Position numbers and translations under genes: made by a program. A model generated the notes under the pieces. It made no database searches. It was not told the origin of the DNA and saw nothing but the letters and a program-made list of their open reading frames with translations. Below, one piece after another: positions 1 to 9,523 of a stretch of 64,000 bases of DNA (position 1 is its first letter; every line of letters begins with the position of its first letter). Where the stretch lies: contig CABWYI010000001.1 of the NCBI GenBank assembly GCA_902509725.1, positions 1 to 64,000 on the forward strand. Reading direction: 5' to 3'. The stretch is from an uncultured Pelagibacteraceae bacterium (GTDB lineage Bacteria > Pseudomonadota > Alphaproteobacteria > Pelagibacterales > Pelagibacteraceae).

Positions 1-248
1 AATCTTTCTCTAATTAAAGTTTCAATATAATCAAGATCCAGATTGTCACTTAATAATGAATTTTTAAATTCCAAGTCTTTTATTTGATTAATTAGTCTTA
101 ATTCATCTTTTTTAAGATTATTTAATACCTCTTTTTTTTCAAAAAATGAAATAAGGCCCCTTTGGCCAGTCAAAAGATTAAATGAAACATATAAAATCAA
201 AAAGGAAGAAATTAACAAAAAATAATTTTTTTTTAATTTTTTCAGCAT
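1..248 (-). CDS. ftsB: Septum formation initiator FtsB/DivIC (partial, C-terminus outside window)
   Basis: Only the first 82 codons lie in the window; the gene runs off the left edge. The ATG (246-248 on the complement) shares one base with the eno stop in a TAATG junction, so the two genes are translationally coupled. The visible protein has a basic N-terminus, one membrane segment (about residues 9-26), a GQRGL motif typical of alphaproteobacterial FtsB, and then a charged heptad-rich coiled coil. The family is a bitopic cell-division protein that links FtsL and FtsQ at the septum. The eno-ftsB order is also the usual alphaproteobacterial one, which supports the call. Confidence 0.85.
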   Translation of the reverse strand, partial: MLKKLKKNYFLLISSFLILYVSFNLLTGQRGLISFFEKKEVLNNLKKDELRLINQIKDLEFKNSLLSDNLDLDYIETLIRER

Positions 249-1504
249 TAATGAATTTTATTCATTCTAGCTTTTTTTCCAAGTTCTTCTTCTATACGTA
301 ATAATTGATTATATTTAGCTACTCTTTCCGATCTAGCTAAAGATCCTGTTTTTATTTGATTTGAATTAGTTCCAACAGCTAAGTCAGCGATAAATGTATC
401 CTCTGTATCGCCTGATCTATGAGAAATTATAGTGTTAAACCCTATTATTTGTGCGAATTTAATTACATCAAGTGTTTCAGAAACAGTGCCAATTTGATTT
501 AATTTAATTAAAATTGCGTTAGATGAAATATTTAAAAAACCTTTTTTAAGTCTTTCAAGGTTAGTAACATAAAGATCATCTCCTACTATTTGAACTTTGC
601 TAATTGATTTCATTAATTTATTCCAAGAAGTCCAATCATTTTCAGCAAAAGGATCTTCGATTGATTTAATTTTATATTTCTTAATAATTTTAAGATATTC
701 TTTTATAGACTTTTCAACTGTTTCATACTTATGTGAATGTATTGAATATCTATTATTTTTATAAAGTTCATTTGCGGCTACATCTAAACAAATCGAAACA
801 TCTTTACCATTTACAAATCCTGATTTTTTTATTGCTGATACAATTAGATCTAATGCTTCGTTGTTGTTACTTATCATTGGAGCAAATCCACCCTCATCAC
901 CTACAGAAGTTGATAATTTATTATTTTTCATTAGATTGCTTAAATTTTTAATGACTACATAACAAATTCTCATAGCTTCAGAAAAACTTTTAGCTCTATC
1001 AGGTCTAATCATAAATTCTTGTATACGAAGACCATTGTTAGCGTGAGCCCCTCCATTAATTATATTCATTAATGGATATGGTAATTTATAATTTTTTTTT
1101 ATTAAAAAAGATTTATATAAGGGTATTCTTTTTTCTTTTGCAGATAATTTTTTTACAGCCATTGACACAGCTAAAATTGCATTAGCTCCTAATTTAGATT
1201 TTTGTTTAGTTCCATCTAAATTGATCATTAAAGCATCTATTCTTTCTTGATTATGAACATTTTGTCCTTTTAATTTTTTTGAAATTTTTTTATTTATCAA
1301 GCCGACTACATTAAATACACTTTTACCGAGATACTTTTTGTTATTCTTATCTCTTTTTTCAAATGCTTCATAAGTTCCTGTGGAGGCACCTGATGGGCAT
1401 ATGGCTTTGGCACTATTATTTTTTATAAATACTTCTGCTTCAACTGTTGGGTTGCCTCTGCTGTCAAAAACTTGACGGCCTTTTACTTTTAAAATTTTAC
1501 TCAC
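248..1504 (-). CDS. eno: Enolase (phosphopyruvate hydratase)
   Basis: Interconverts 2-phosphoglycerate and phosphoenolpyruvate in glycolysis/gluconeogenesis and is often part of the RNA degradosome. At 418 residues it is full length. Visible signatures are GASTG at 39-43, the catalytic Glu204 in GDEGGFAP, the Mg ligands Asp241, Glu283 (SIEDP) and Asp309 (GDD), the catalytic Lys334 in ILIKLNQIGT, and the SHRSGDTED loop at 361-369. It sits downstream of kdsA with a 1-base junction and upstream of ftsB. No unusual substitution is seen. Confidence 0.98.
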   Translation of the reverse strand: MSKILKVKGRQVFDSRGNPTVEAEVFIKNNSAKAICPSGASTGTYEAFEKRDKNNKKYLGKSVFNVVGLINKKISKKLKGQNVHNQERIDALMINLDGTKQKSKLGANAILAVSMAVKKLSAKEKRIPLYKSFLIKKNYKLPYPLMNIINGGAHANNGLRIQEFMIRPDRAKSFSEAMRICYVVIKNLSNLMKNNKLSTSVGDEGGFAPMISNNNEALDLIVSAIKKSGFVNGKDVSICLDVAANELYKNNRYSIHSHKYETVEKSIKEYLKIIKKYKIKSIEDPFAENDWTSWNKLMKSISKVQIVGDDLYVTNLERLKKGFLNISSNAILIKLNQIGTVSETLDVIKFAQIIGFNTIISHRSGDTEDTFIADLAVGTNSNQIKTGSLARSERVAKYNQLLRIEEELGKKARMNKIH

Positions 1505-2328
1505 TATATTTTAATCAAGTTATCTATGTCAGAAAGTTGCTTTAATAAATTTTCTAGTTTATTTAAAGGGAGCATGTTTGGTCCATCTGACGGAGCATTA
1601 TCTGGATCTTGATGAGTTTCAATAAAAACTCCAGCTACACCCACGGCTACCGCAGCTCTTGCCAAATATTCTACAAATTCTCTTTGACCTCCACTTTTTT
1701 CACCAAGCCCGCCTGGTTGCTGAACTGAATGAGTAGCATCAAAAATTACTGGATAACCATTTTTTGCCATTATTGGTAATGATCTCATGTCAGAAACAAG
1801 AGTATTATAACCAAAACTTGCACCTCTTTCAGTTACTAAAATATTTTTATTACCTGAGTCTGATATTTTTTTTGTTACATTTACCATATCCCATGGTGCT
1901 AAAAATTGACCTTTTTTAACATTAATAATTTTATTTGTTTTTGCAGCAGCAATTAATAAATCTGTCTGCCTACATAAAAAAGCAGGAATTTGGATTATGT
2001 CCACATGTTTAGATACAACTGAACACTGATCAATATTATGAATGTCTGTTAAAATTGGAATATTTAATTCTTTTCTTATCTTGTCAAAAACTGGTAGTGA
2101 AGCCTCTAAACCAGCTCCTCTTTTACCTTTTAAGCTTGTTCGGTTGGCTTTATCAAAAGATGTCTTGTAAATAAATCCCAAATTAAATTTTTTAGTAATT
2201 TCTTGAATTTTTCCAGCCATATCCATTGCATGTTGCTCAGTTTCAAGCTGACATGGTCCAGCAATAATACAAATCTTTTTATCATTAGAGATTTCTATTT
2301 TTCCACAATTTACTTTAATACTGCTCAT
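1504..2328 (-). CDS. kdsA: 3-deoxy-D-manno-octulosonate 8-phosphate synthase
   Basis: Condenses phosphoenolpyruvate with arabinose 5-phosphate to give Kdo-8-phosphate, the precursor of the LPS inner core. The 274 residues are the usual size. IAGPCQLE (22-29) opens the TIM barrel, followed by the KTSFDKANR phosphate-binding motif and a long Gly-rich loop near residue 210. It overlaps the pyrG stop by 4 nt, so it is cotranscribed with pyrG and eno. Together with lpxA/B/D/I elsewhere in the window it argues that the organism makes Kdo-lipid A. Confidence 0.97.
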   Translation of the reverse strand: MSSIKVNCGKIEISNDKKICIIAGPCQLETEQHAMDMAGKIQEITKKFNLGFIYKTSFDKANRTSLKGKRGAGLEASLPVFDKIRKELNIPILTDIHNIDQCSVVSKHVDIIQIPAFLCRQTDLLIAAAKTNKIINVKKGQFLAPWDMVNVTKKISDSGNKNILVTERGASFGYNTLVSDMRSLPIMAKNGYPVIFDATHSVQQPGGLGEKSGGQREFVEYLARAAVAVGVAGVFIETHQDPDNAPSDGPNMLPLNKLENLLKQLSDIDNLIKI

Positions 2329-3941
2329 TTATGATTTTTTGATGCCTTGATAAATGAAGAGAATAAAGGATGAGGGGCCAAAGGTCTAGATTTAAATTCA
2401 GGATGAAATTGAACACCTATAAACCAGGGATGATTTTTAAGCTCTATTATCTCAGGTAGCATGCCGTTTGGAGATAATCCTGAAAAAATCATTCCATTTT
2501 TCTCAAATTTTTCTTTATAATTTATGTTTACCTCATATCTATGACGATGTCTTTCATTGATGGAATTTTTTCCATAAATTTTCCTTATCATGGAGTTGCT
2601 CTTTAATTTTGCCTCATAAGACCCTAATCTCATCGTGCCACCTAAATCTTTATCTGTACCTTTAATTATTTTACCATCTTTTACCCACTCATTAATCAAA
2701 CCTATTAAAGGCAAACCTCTTTTATCAAATTCACTTGAAGTAGCTTTTTTAAGATTGAGTTTATTTCTAGCAAATTCAATAATGGCCATTTGCATTCCGT
2801 AACAAATTCCAAGAAAAGGAATTTTATTATTTCTTGCATATCTAATAGCTTCAATTTTGCCATCTGTACCTCTTTTACCAAAACCTCCAGGAATTAAAAT
2901 CCCGGAAATATTTTTAAGTTTTGACCTAATTTCAGATATCTTTAATTTTTCGGAGTCAATCCTTACCAAATTAACTTTAACATTATTTTGAATTCCACCA
3001 TGAGTTAAGGCTTCATCTAAAGATTTATAAGCATCTTTTAATTCTACATATTTACCAATAATTGCAATATTAACTTGTCTTTTGGTTTGTAAAATTATCT
3101 TAGTAATTTTCCTCCAAGGATTAAGATTTACTGACTTTTTTGATTTTAATTTAAAATAATTTAAAACTTGAATATCTAATTTTTCTTGGAAAAAACTTAT
3201 TGGAGCTTCATAAATAGTTTTCACATCAACTGTTTCAATGACGTTTTTTATATCGACATTACAAAATAATGAAATTTTCTTTCTATGATCCAATGGTATC
3301 TTTCTTTCAGTTCTGCAAATAATTATATCTGGCTGGACACCTATGCTTCGTAGCTCTTTTACAGAATGCTGTGTTGGTTTGGTTTTTATTTCATCTGATG
3401 ATCTTAAATACGGAACTAATGTTAAATGAATAAATAATGCATTTTTTTTACCAACATCATTGGCAAATTGTCTTATTGCCTCTATAAAAGGTAAACTTTC
3501 AATATCTCCAACTATTCCTCCGATTTCACAAATTACAAAATCCTCTTTTGAAGAATCTTTTTTTATAAATTCTTTTATACGATCAGTTATGTGTGGAATT
3601 ACCTGAACAGTTTTGCCAAGATATTGACCTTTACGTTCTTTTTTCAAAACATCGTTGTAGATTTTTCCTGTAGTAATATTATCTGATTTTTTTGCAGATA
3701 CCCCAGAAAATCTTTCATAATGTCCTAAATCAAGATCTGTCTCAGCGCCATCATCTGTCACAAAAACTTCTCCATGTTGAAATGGGCTCATAGTACCTGG
3801 GTCTACATTCAAATATGGATCTAATTTTCTTAACCTAACTTTATAACCACGAGATTGAAGTAAGTAAGCTAAAGATGCTGAGGAGAGTCCTTTGCCTAAA
3901 GAAGAGACCACGCCGCCCGTGACAAAAATAAATCGCGCCAT
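2325..3941 (-). CDS. pyrG: CTP synthase
   Basis: Makes CTP from UTP, ATP and glutamine. The 538-residue protein has the N-terminal synthetase domain, with SSLGKGLSSAS at 13-23, and a class I glutamine amidotransferase domain whose triad is visible as Cys380 (GICYGMQ), His513 and Glu515 (QFHPE). The order secG-pyrG-kdsA-eno is conserved in alphaproteobacteria. A spacer of about 40 nt separates it from secG, and it overlaps kdsA by 4 nt. Confidence 0.98.
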   Translation of the reverse strand: MARFIFVTGGVVSSLGKGLSSASLAYLLQSRGYKVRLRKLDPYLNVDPGTMSPFQHGEVFVTDDGAETDLDLGHYERFSGVSAKKSDNITTGKIYNDVLKKERKGQYLGKTVQVIPHITDRIKEFIKKDSSKEDFVICEIGGIVGDIESLPFIEAIRQFANDVGKKNALFIHLTLVPYLRSSDEIKTKPTQHSVKELRSIGVQPDIIICRTERKIPLDHRKKISLFCNVDIKNVIETVDVKTIYEAPISFFQEKLDIQVLNYFKLKSKKSVNLNPWRKITKIILQTKRQVNIAIIGKYVELKDAYKSLDEALTHGGIQNNVKVNLVRIDSEKLKISEIRSKLKNISGILIPGGFGKRGTDGKIEAIRYARNNKIPFLGICYGMQMAIIEFARNKLNLKKATSSEFDKRGLPLIGLINEWVKDGKIIKGTDKDLGGTMRLGSYEAKLKSNSMIRKIYGKNSINERHRHRYEVNINYKEKFEKNGMIFSGLSPNGMLPEIIELKNHPWFIGVQFHPEFKSRPLAPHPLFSSFIKASKNHK

Positions 3942-3981
3942 GGAATTATCTTATAGCGAATAAAAAAGTAATTGGAAAGTA

Positions 3982-4284
3982 TTAATTATTATTTTCTGGA
4001 ATTGTTGGTGTATCCTCAGTTTTTTCCTCTACAGTATCTAAAACAGAAGAAGTCGGTGTTAGATCACCTCTAGAAATTATCGTTAAACCCAAGCTACATA
4101 TTATAAATAAAGTAGCAATTATAGCGGTAGCTTTGGTCATAAAATTACCAGCTGATCGTGAAAACATAAAGTTTTCCTGTGAAACACCAATTCCTAAAGC
4201 TCCACCTTCTGATTTTTGCATTAAGACCAACAAAACTAAAATTATTGCGAAGATGATATTAAGGACTAACAATATATTTTCCAT
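3982..4284 (-). CDS. secG: Protein translocase subunit SecG
   Basis: Auxiliary subunit of the SecYEG inner-membrane translocon. It has 100 residues with two predicted membrane helices (about 4-24 and 51-73) joined by a loop carrying the SecG-type motif MQKSEGGALGIG and SRSAGNFMTKATA. The polar, acidic C-terminal tail is poorly conserved in the family. It lies 5 nt after tpiA and upstream of pyrG in the same orientation. Confidence 0.95.
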   Translation of the reverse strand: MENILLVLNIIFAIILVLLVLMQKSEGGALGIGVSQENFMFSRSAGNFMTKATAIIATLFIICSLGLTIISRGDLTPTSSVLDTVEEKTEDTPTIPENNN

Positions 4285-4289
4285 GAGGC

Positions 4290-5027
4290 TTAATTATAGG
4301 TTTTTTTAATTATATCAATAAATTTTTTTGCGTCCTGGGAAGCACCACCTACTAAAAAACCATCTATATTATCAACAAGTTTTAAATCATGGATATTTTT
4401 AGGGTTAACTGAACCTCCATATATAACTTTATATTTTTTTAATTTTCTTTTAATAAAATTTATTGTTTCGAATAATTCTTTTGACTTAGGAATTAAGCCT
4501 GATCCAATTGACCATACAGGTTCATAAGCAATAATTATATTTTTTTTATTCTGAATTTTATTTAAACCTAGTTGTAATTGTTTGTTTACAACTTGTTTTG
4601 TAATTTTTTTGCGTTTTTCTTCTAAAGTTTCGCCCACACAAAAAATTACTTTAAGACCTGTGCTAAGGGCACTCTTTATTTTTAAATTTATTAATTTATT
4701 TGTTTCCCCTTCTTTTCTATTTTCTGAATGACCAATTATAACAAAGTTTGCGCCCACATCTTTTAACATTTTTGAATTTACAGATCCTGTGAACGCACCA
4801 TACCTTTCACTTTCATGACAATTTTGAGCACCTACTTTGATTGATGAATTTTTAAGTCTTTTTGACATAGGACGAATTAATGTATTAGGTGGGCAGTAAA
4901 TAATATTAACAAATTTGTTTTTTTTAAAATTTTTATAAAATTTCATTACTTTATGCAGTGAATTTAAAGAATTTAATCCACCAAACATTTTCCAATTTGC
5001 AACAAAATACATATATTTATTTGTCAT
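4290..5027 (-). CDS. tpiA: Triosephosphate isomerase
   Basis: Interconverts dihydroxyacetone phosphate and glyceraldehyde 3-phosphate. The 245-residue TIM barrel shows Asn11 and Lys13 (NWKM), the electrophile His100 (IIGHSE), the catalytic base Glu169 (AYEPVWSIGSG) and the phosphate-binding GGSVNPKN near residue 215. It is the first gene of the leftward tpiA-secG-pyrG-kdsA-eno-ftsB run. It diverges from the ppiD-like gene across a 53-bp spacer that contains an inverted repeat. Confidence 0.97.
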   Translation of the reverse strand: MTNKYMYFVANWKMFGGLNSLNSLHKVMKFYKNFKKNKFVNIIYCPPNTLIRPMSKRLKNSSIKVGAQNCHESERYGAFTGSVNSKMLKDVGANFVIIGHSENRKEGETNKLINLKIKSALSTGLKVIFCVGETLEEKRKKITKQVVNKQLQLGLNKIQNKKNIIIAYEPVWSIGSGLIPKSKELFETINFIKRKLKKYKVIYGGSVNPKNIHDLKLVDNIDGFLVGGASQDAKKFIDIIKKTYN

Positions 5028-5080
5028 ATGTTACATTTTAATCTATAGGTTTGCTTTTTATAGATCAATAAATTTATAAA

Positions 5081-6502
5081 GTGATGATTAGTAGTTTTAG
5101 AAATTTTGCCAAAACTAAGTTTGCAGGATTATTAGTTTTTCTAATGATTATACCTTTTGTGTTTTGGGGTATGGGTGGGATGTTTAGTAGTGGCAATACT
5201 AATACCATAGCAAAAATTAATAAAACAAATATTTCGACTCAAGAGTTTATGGATTATCTTAATAACACTGGGATACCTCAAAAATCGATTCAAGATAATT
5301 TAGATCAAAATATTATTGAAGAATTACTATCAGGTTTGATTTCAACAACATTGATAGAATTAGAGGTAAAAGATTATAATATTATTATTTCAGAAAATAC
5401 TTTATTAAAAAAAATTAAAAATAATAAAAATTTTCATGATGAAAAGGGAAATTTTCAAAGAACAAAATATGAAAAATTTTTGCTTGAAAACAATCAATCT
5501 GCTCCAGCTTTCGAATTGAAATTAAGAGGACGAGAATTACAAAAAAATTTATTTGATTATATTGGGGCTGGAAGTGTTTCGCCTAAATTTTTAATAAATA
5601 AATTTTATGAAGAAGAAAACAAAAAACTTGAGTTAGACTATATAAGTTTAAAAAACTTTTATAAAAAAAAAGAAAGTATAACGACACAAGATTTAAAAGA
5701 TTTCATTTTTGAAAATGAAGACAACTTGAAAGTAGAATATATTGATTTTAATTACGCAATCATCAATCCTAAAAATTTAATAGGAGTAGATGAATTCAAT
5801 CAATCTTTTTTTGATAAAATCGATCAAATTGAAATCGATATATCAAATAATACAGAATTTAAAACTATAATTACAGATTTAAATGTAGAACCAATCAATA
5901 TTACTAATTTTAGGTTTTCAACTGATAGTGATCCAATAGAAAAAAAAATATTTGAATTAAGAAATATAAATTTTGACATTTTTGAGTCTGGAGATAATTA
6001 CATTATATACAAGATAGACAACATTGAAGAGAGATCACCAGATTTATCTGATACAAAAGTAAGGAATGAAATAATTGAGCTTGTTAATCAAAAAAGTAAA
6101 TTTGATTATAATAGAAGTTTATTTGAAAAAATTAATAATAAAGATTTTACAAATAACGATTTTTTATTAATGGGTAAAAACAATATAAAATCAATAAAAT
6201 TAAATTCTATAAAAGATAATAAAAAATTTGCTATTGATGCTGTCGAAATTTTATATTCATTACCATCAGACTCTTTTACTTTAATAAATGATGAAGAAAA
6301 CAATATTTATCTTGCGAAAGTCAAAATATTTGAAACAAATTCAATGGAAAATAATCAAAAAAAATTAAAAGAATATACTAATAAAGAAAATTCTTATAAT
6401 AAAAACCTAATGTTAAAATCTTACGACCTATTTTTGAGTGAGAAGTATAATGTAGTTTTAAATAAAAAAACTATTGAACGAGTTAAAAATTTCTTTCAAT
6501 GA
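5081..6502 (+). CDS. PpiD/SurA-like periplasmic folding factor, parvulin domain not recognisable
   Basis: Starts at GTG 5081 or, equally plausibly, ATG 5084. The N-terminus has a cytoplasmic stub, one membrane helix (about 10-31, ending FVFWGMGG) and then the SurA-N-like helical region of PpiD (about 40-180). PpiD is a membrane-anchored periplasmic chaperone at the Sec exit. At 473 residues it is shorter than typical PpiD (about 620), and I see no clear parvulin rotamase signature in the middle. Its position between tpiA and trpE, with a 4-nt overlap onto trpE, matches alphaproteobacterial ppiD. Confidence 0.8.
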   Translation: MMISSFRNFAKTKFAGLLVFLMIIPFVFWGMGGMFSSGNTNTIAKINKTNISTQEFMDYLNNTGIPQKSIQDNLDQNIIEELLSGLISTTLIELEVKDYNIIISENTLLKKIKNNKNFHDEKGNFQRTKYEKFLLENNQSAPAFELKLRGRELQKNLFDYIGAGSVSPKFLINKFYEEENKKLELDYISLKNFYKKKESITTQDLKDFIFENEDNLKVEYIDFNYAIINPKNLIGVDEFNQSFFDKIDQIEIDISNNTEFKTIITDLNVEPINITNFRFSTDSDPIEKKIFELRNINFDIFESGDNYIIYKIDNIEERSPDLSDTKVRNEIIELVNQKSKFDYNRSLFEKINNKDFTNNDFLLMGKNNIKSIKLNSIKDNKKFAIDAVEILYSLPSDSFTLINDEENNIYLAKVKIFETNSMENNQKKLKEYTNKENSYNKNLMLKSYDLFLSEKYNVVLNKKTIERVKNFFQ

Positions 6503-7959
6503 TTATAAATCGAAGCTTCAATGATTTTAAGTTTCGACATAGAGGCAGTCAAAATCAAATAATATATACTTCCAAAAAAATTAAAGATGACGAAGATATT
6601 TTAAATTTAATTGATAATTTTTTAGAGGAAAAAAATAGCTTTATATTTGAGTCAGTAGAAAAAGGAAAAATTAGAGGAAGATATACTATATTTGGAAAAA
6701 ACCCTGATAAGATTTGGGAGTTTAACAATAACAATTCCTATTTAATTAAAAATAATAAAAAAATAAAATTAAAAGAAAAACCAGATGTCTTGATTGAAAA
6801 AATAATTGAAAATTTCAAATTTGAAACACCTAAGAATTTACCAAAAATTTGCTCTTTAATTTCAGGATATTTTTCCTATGATTCCATAAGATATTTAGAA
6901 AGAATTCCAAATAATTGTAAAGATGATTTAAATTTACCAGATGTAAGACTTTTGCGTCCAAAAACTCTTGTCATTCATGATAATCTTAAAAAAGAGATTT
7001 TTTATATAAACAATATTTTTAAAGACGAGATAATAACTAACTACCAGAAAAGGTATGATGAAATAAAATCTGATCTTTTTAAATTACTAATCCAATCATC
7101 TATAAGAAATATTAATAATAAAAAAATTCAAAATTTAAAAAGTATTAAAGTTAAATCTAATACATCCAAAAAAAAATTTTTGTCAATGGTAAACAAAGCT
7201 AAAAAATATATTAAACTAGGAGATATTTTTCAGGTTGTTTTAAGTCAAAGATTTCAAGCTAAATTAACAAAAAAACCCTTAGAAATTTATAAAAAACTTA
7301 GGGTTACAAATCCATCTCCATTTATGTTTTTTTTTAATTTCAGTGATTTTCAAATAATAGGCGCAAGTCCTGAAATATTAGTAAGACTTAGAGACAACAA
7401 AATTACCGTAAGACCCATTGCCGGAACAAGACCCAGGGGCAAAAATATAGCTCAAGATAAATTCTATGAAAAAGATTTGCTCAAAGATAAAAAAGAACTT
7501 TCTGAACACTTGATGTTACTCGATTTAGGGAGAAATGATGCGGGTAAAGTTTCAAAAATTAATACTGTAAAAGTAACAGAAAGCTTTATAATTGAAAGAT
7601 ACTCTCACGTAATGCATATAGTTTCCAATGTTGTTGGAGAGTACAATAAGAAATTTTCAAAGTTTAAATCACTCTTGGCAGGTTTTCCAGCTGGCACGGT
7701 TTCTGGAGCTCCCAAAATTCGAGCTATGGAAATAATTGATGAATTAGAAACAACAAGAAGAAAAGTTTATGCAGGTGGTATAGGATATTTCTCAGCGAAT
7801 GGCGAATTTGATACCTGTATTGCTTTAAGAACCGCTGTTGCCAAAAAAAATAAGTTTTATGTCCAAGCTGGTGCAGGAATAGTTGCAGACAGTAAACCAA
7901 TCAAAGAATACGAAGAAACTGTTAATAAAGCTAAGGCCTTAATTAATGCATTGAGATGA
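6499..7959 (+). CDS. trpE: Anthranilate synthase component I
   Basis: Converts chorismate to anthranilate using ammonia supplied by TrpG. The 486-residue protein has an N-terminal regulatory lobe and a C-terminal chorismate-binding domain with GDIFQVVLSQRF, PIAGTRPRG, LLDLGRNDAG, the FPAGTVSGAPK loop and the closing QAGAGIVADS motif. The gene starts inside the ppiD-like stop and ends with an ATGA overlap onto trpG. No leader peptide or attenuator can exist directly before it, because ppiD coding sequence abuts it. Confidence 0.97.
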   Translation: MIINRSFNDFKFRHRGSQNQIIYTSKKIKDDEDILNLIDNFLEEKNSFIFESVEKGKIRGRYTIFGKNPDKIWEFNNNNSYLIKNNKKIKLKEKPDVLIEKIIENFKFETPKNLPKICSLISGYFSYDSIRYLERIPNNCKDDLNLPDVRLLRPKTLVIHDNLKKEIFYINNIFKDEIITNYQKRYDEIKSDLFKLLIQSSIRNINNKKIQNLKSIKVKSNTSKKKFLSMVNKAKKYIKLGDIFQVVLSQRFQAKLTKKPLEIYKKLRVTNPSPFMFFFNFSDFQIIGASPEILVRLRDNKITVRPIAGTRPRGKNIAQDKFYEKDLLKDKKELSEHLMLLDLGRNDAGKVSKINTVKVTESFIIERYSHVMHIVSNVVGEYNKKFSKFKSLLAGFPAGTVSGAPKIRAMEIIDELETTRRKVYAGGIGYFSANGEFDTCIALRTAVAKKNKFYVQAGAGIVADSKPIKEYEETVNKAKALINALR

Positions 7960-8525
7960 AAAAAATAATTTTAATTGATAATTACGACAGTTTTACATTT
8001 AATCTATATCATTATTTATCTTCATTAAAAGTTAACGTAGATGTAATTAGAAATGATCAAATTTCCTCAAAAGATATCGTAGAAAGAAAATATAATAAAA
8101 TAGTGGTCTCTCCAGGACCAGGTAATCCCAATCAATCAGGTAATTGTCTCAAAATTGTAAAATCTTTATATAAAAAAATACCTATACTTGGGGTTTGTTT
8201 GGGTCATCAGATAATAGGACAAGTATTTGGTTCTAAAATTGTTCAGGCAAAGAAGTTGATGCACGGAAAAACAAGTAAAATAATATCAAAAAAAACTGGT
8301 GTATTGAAGAATCTTCCCAAAACTTTTGAAGCTACTCGTTATCATAGCTTAATTATTGATAAAAAATCACTATCTAAAGATCTTGAAATCACTGCTGAAA
8401 CTAACGATGGGCTAATTATGGGCGTAAGACACAAAAAATATGATGTTCATGGAGTGCAATTTCACCCTGAAAGTATTAAAACTAAAATAGGTATTAAAAT
8501 TTTAAAAAACTTTATTAGAATTTAA
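7956..8525 (+). CDS. trpG: Anthranilate synthase component II (glutamine amidotransferase)
   Basis: Hydrolyses glutamine and channels ammonia to TrpE. It is a 189-residue stand-alone class I amidotransferase with the oxyanion SPGPGNP (52-58), nucleophile Cys81 in GVCLGHQ, and His170 and Glu172 in the QFHPES motif. It overlaps trpE by 4 nt and is 5 nt from trpD. In many bacteria the same subunit also serves PabB in folate synthesis, and that cannot be decided from this sequence. Confidence 0.96.
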   Translation: MKKIILIDNYDSFTFNLYHYLSSLKVNVDVIRNDQISSKDIVERKYNKIVVSPGPGNPNQSGNCLKIVKSLYKKIPILGVCLGHQIIGQVFGSKIVQAKKLMHGKTSKIISKKTGVLKNLPKTFEATRYHSLIIDKKSLSKDLEITAETNDGLIMGVRHKKYDVHGVQFHPESIKTKIGIKILKNFIRI

Positions 8526-8530
8526 GATTA

Positions 8531-9523
8531 ATGAAACAATTCATAGAAAAAATTAAGAATAAAGAAAATTTATCTTTTGAAGAAAGTAAAGCAGCCTTTG
8601 AATTATTAATGGAGGGCAAAGCTGAAGACCAAGAAATATTTAATTTTTTGACACTTTTATCTGCTAAAGGTGAAGCTTCAGATGAAATAGCAGGTGGAGT
8701 TTTTGTTCTTAGAAATAAGTCTAAAAGAGTAAATATAGAAAATTGTGTTGATACATGTGGTACTGGTGGCGATGGCATGAATACACTTAATATATCTACA
8801 GCATCTGCTTTATTACTTTCAAGTATGGGCGTTAAAGTAGCAAAACATGGAAATAAAGCTGTATCTTCTAAGTGTGGATCAGGTGATGTTTTAGAAGCTT
8901 TAAATATAAAAATTGATTTAGAACCTGATGATATAGAGGCTCAAATTAATAAAAATAATTTTGGTTTTATGTTTGCACCTAATTATCATAGTGCAATGAG
9001 ATTTGTCGGACCCACTAGAAAAAAAATTGGGAAAAGAACTATATTTAATATGATTGGACCTTTAAGTAGTCCAGCTTTAGTAAAACGACAAGTAGTAGGT
9101 GTTTTTGATAAAAATCTTTTAAAGATATTTGCAAACGCTTTGAATAATTTAGATATTAAATTTGCATGGACTGTTAATAGTGAAGACGGTTTAGATGAAA
9201 TTTCTCCTTATGCCAAAACAAATGTAATTCAATTAAAAGATAATAAAATTTCTGAAATTGTTATTGACCCTAAAGAATTAAATGTAGATGCAGATAAATT
9301 TAAAAATCTTGTTGGTGATGATGCTAAATTTAATGCAGAAAAAATGATTAATATTTTTAAAGGTGAAGATAATGATTTTTCAAAGGCTGTATGTTTGAAT
9401 GCTGCTGCAGGATTAATTGTAAATGAAACTCATAAAAATTTTTCTGATGCATATAACAATGCAAGAGAACATATTTTATCGGGTAAATCTTTTCAACATT
9501 TAAAAAAAATCCAAAATGTCTGA
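8531..9523 (+). CDS. trpD: Anthranilate phosphoribosyltransferase
   Basis: Transfers the phosphoribosyl group from PRPP to anthranilate. The 330-residue protein carries the PRPP-binding GTGGDG loop at 77-82 followed by NIST, the KHGNKAVSSKCGS segment, and the RTIFNMIGPLSSPA motif. It lies 5 nt after trpG and overlaps trpC by 8 nt, so it is part of the trpEGDC operon. Confidence 0.97.
   Translation: MKQFIEKIKNKENLSFEESKAAFELLMEGKAEDQEIFNFLTLLSAKGEASDEIAGGVFVLRNKSKRVNIENCVDTCGTGGDGMNTLNISTASALLLSSMGVKVAKHGNKAVSSKCGSGDVLEALNIKIDLEPDDIEAQINKNNFGFMFAPNYHSAMRFVGPTRKKIGKRTIFNMIGPLSSPALVKRQVVGVFDKNLLKIFANALNNLDIKFAWTVNSEDGLDEISPYAKTNVIQLKDNKISEIVIDPKELNVDADKFKNLVGDDAKFNAEKMINIFKGEDNDFSKAVCLNAAAGLIVNETHKNFSDAYNNAREHILSGKSFQHLKKIQNV

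Noticed and set aside
6480..6510. trp leader peptide or attenuator
   Set aside because: The upstream gene's coding sequence overlaps the trpE start by 4 bases, leaving no leader.
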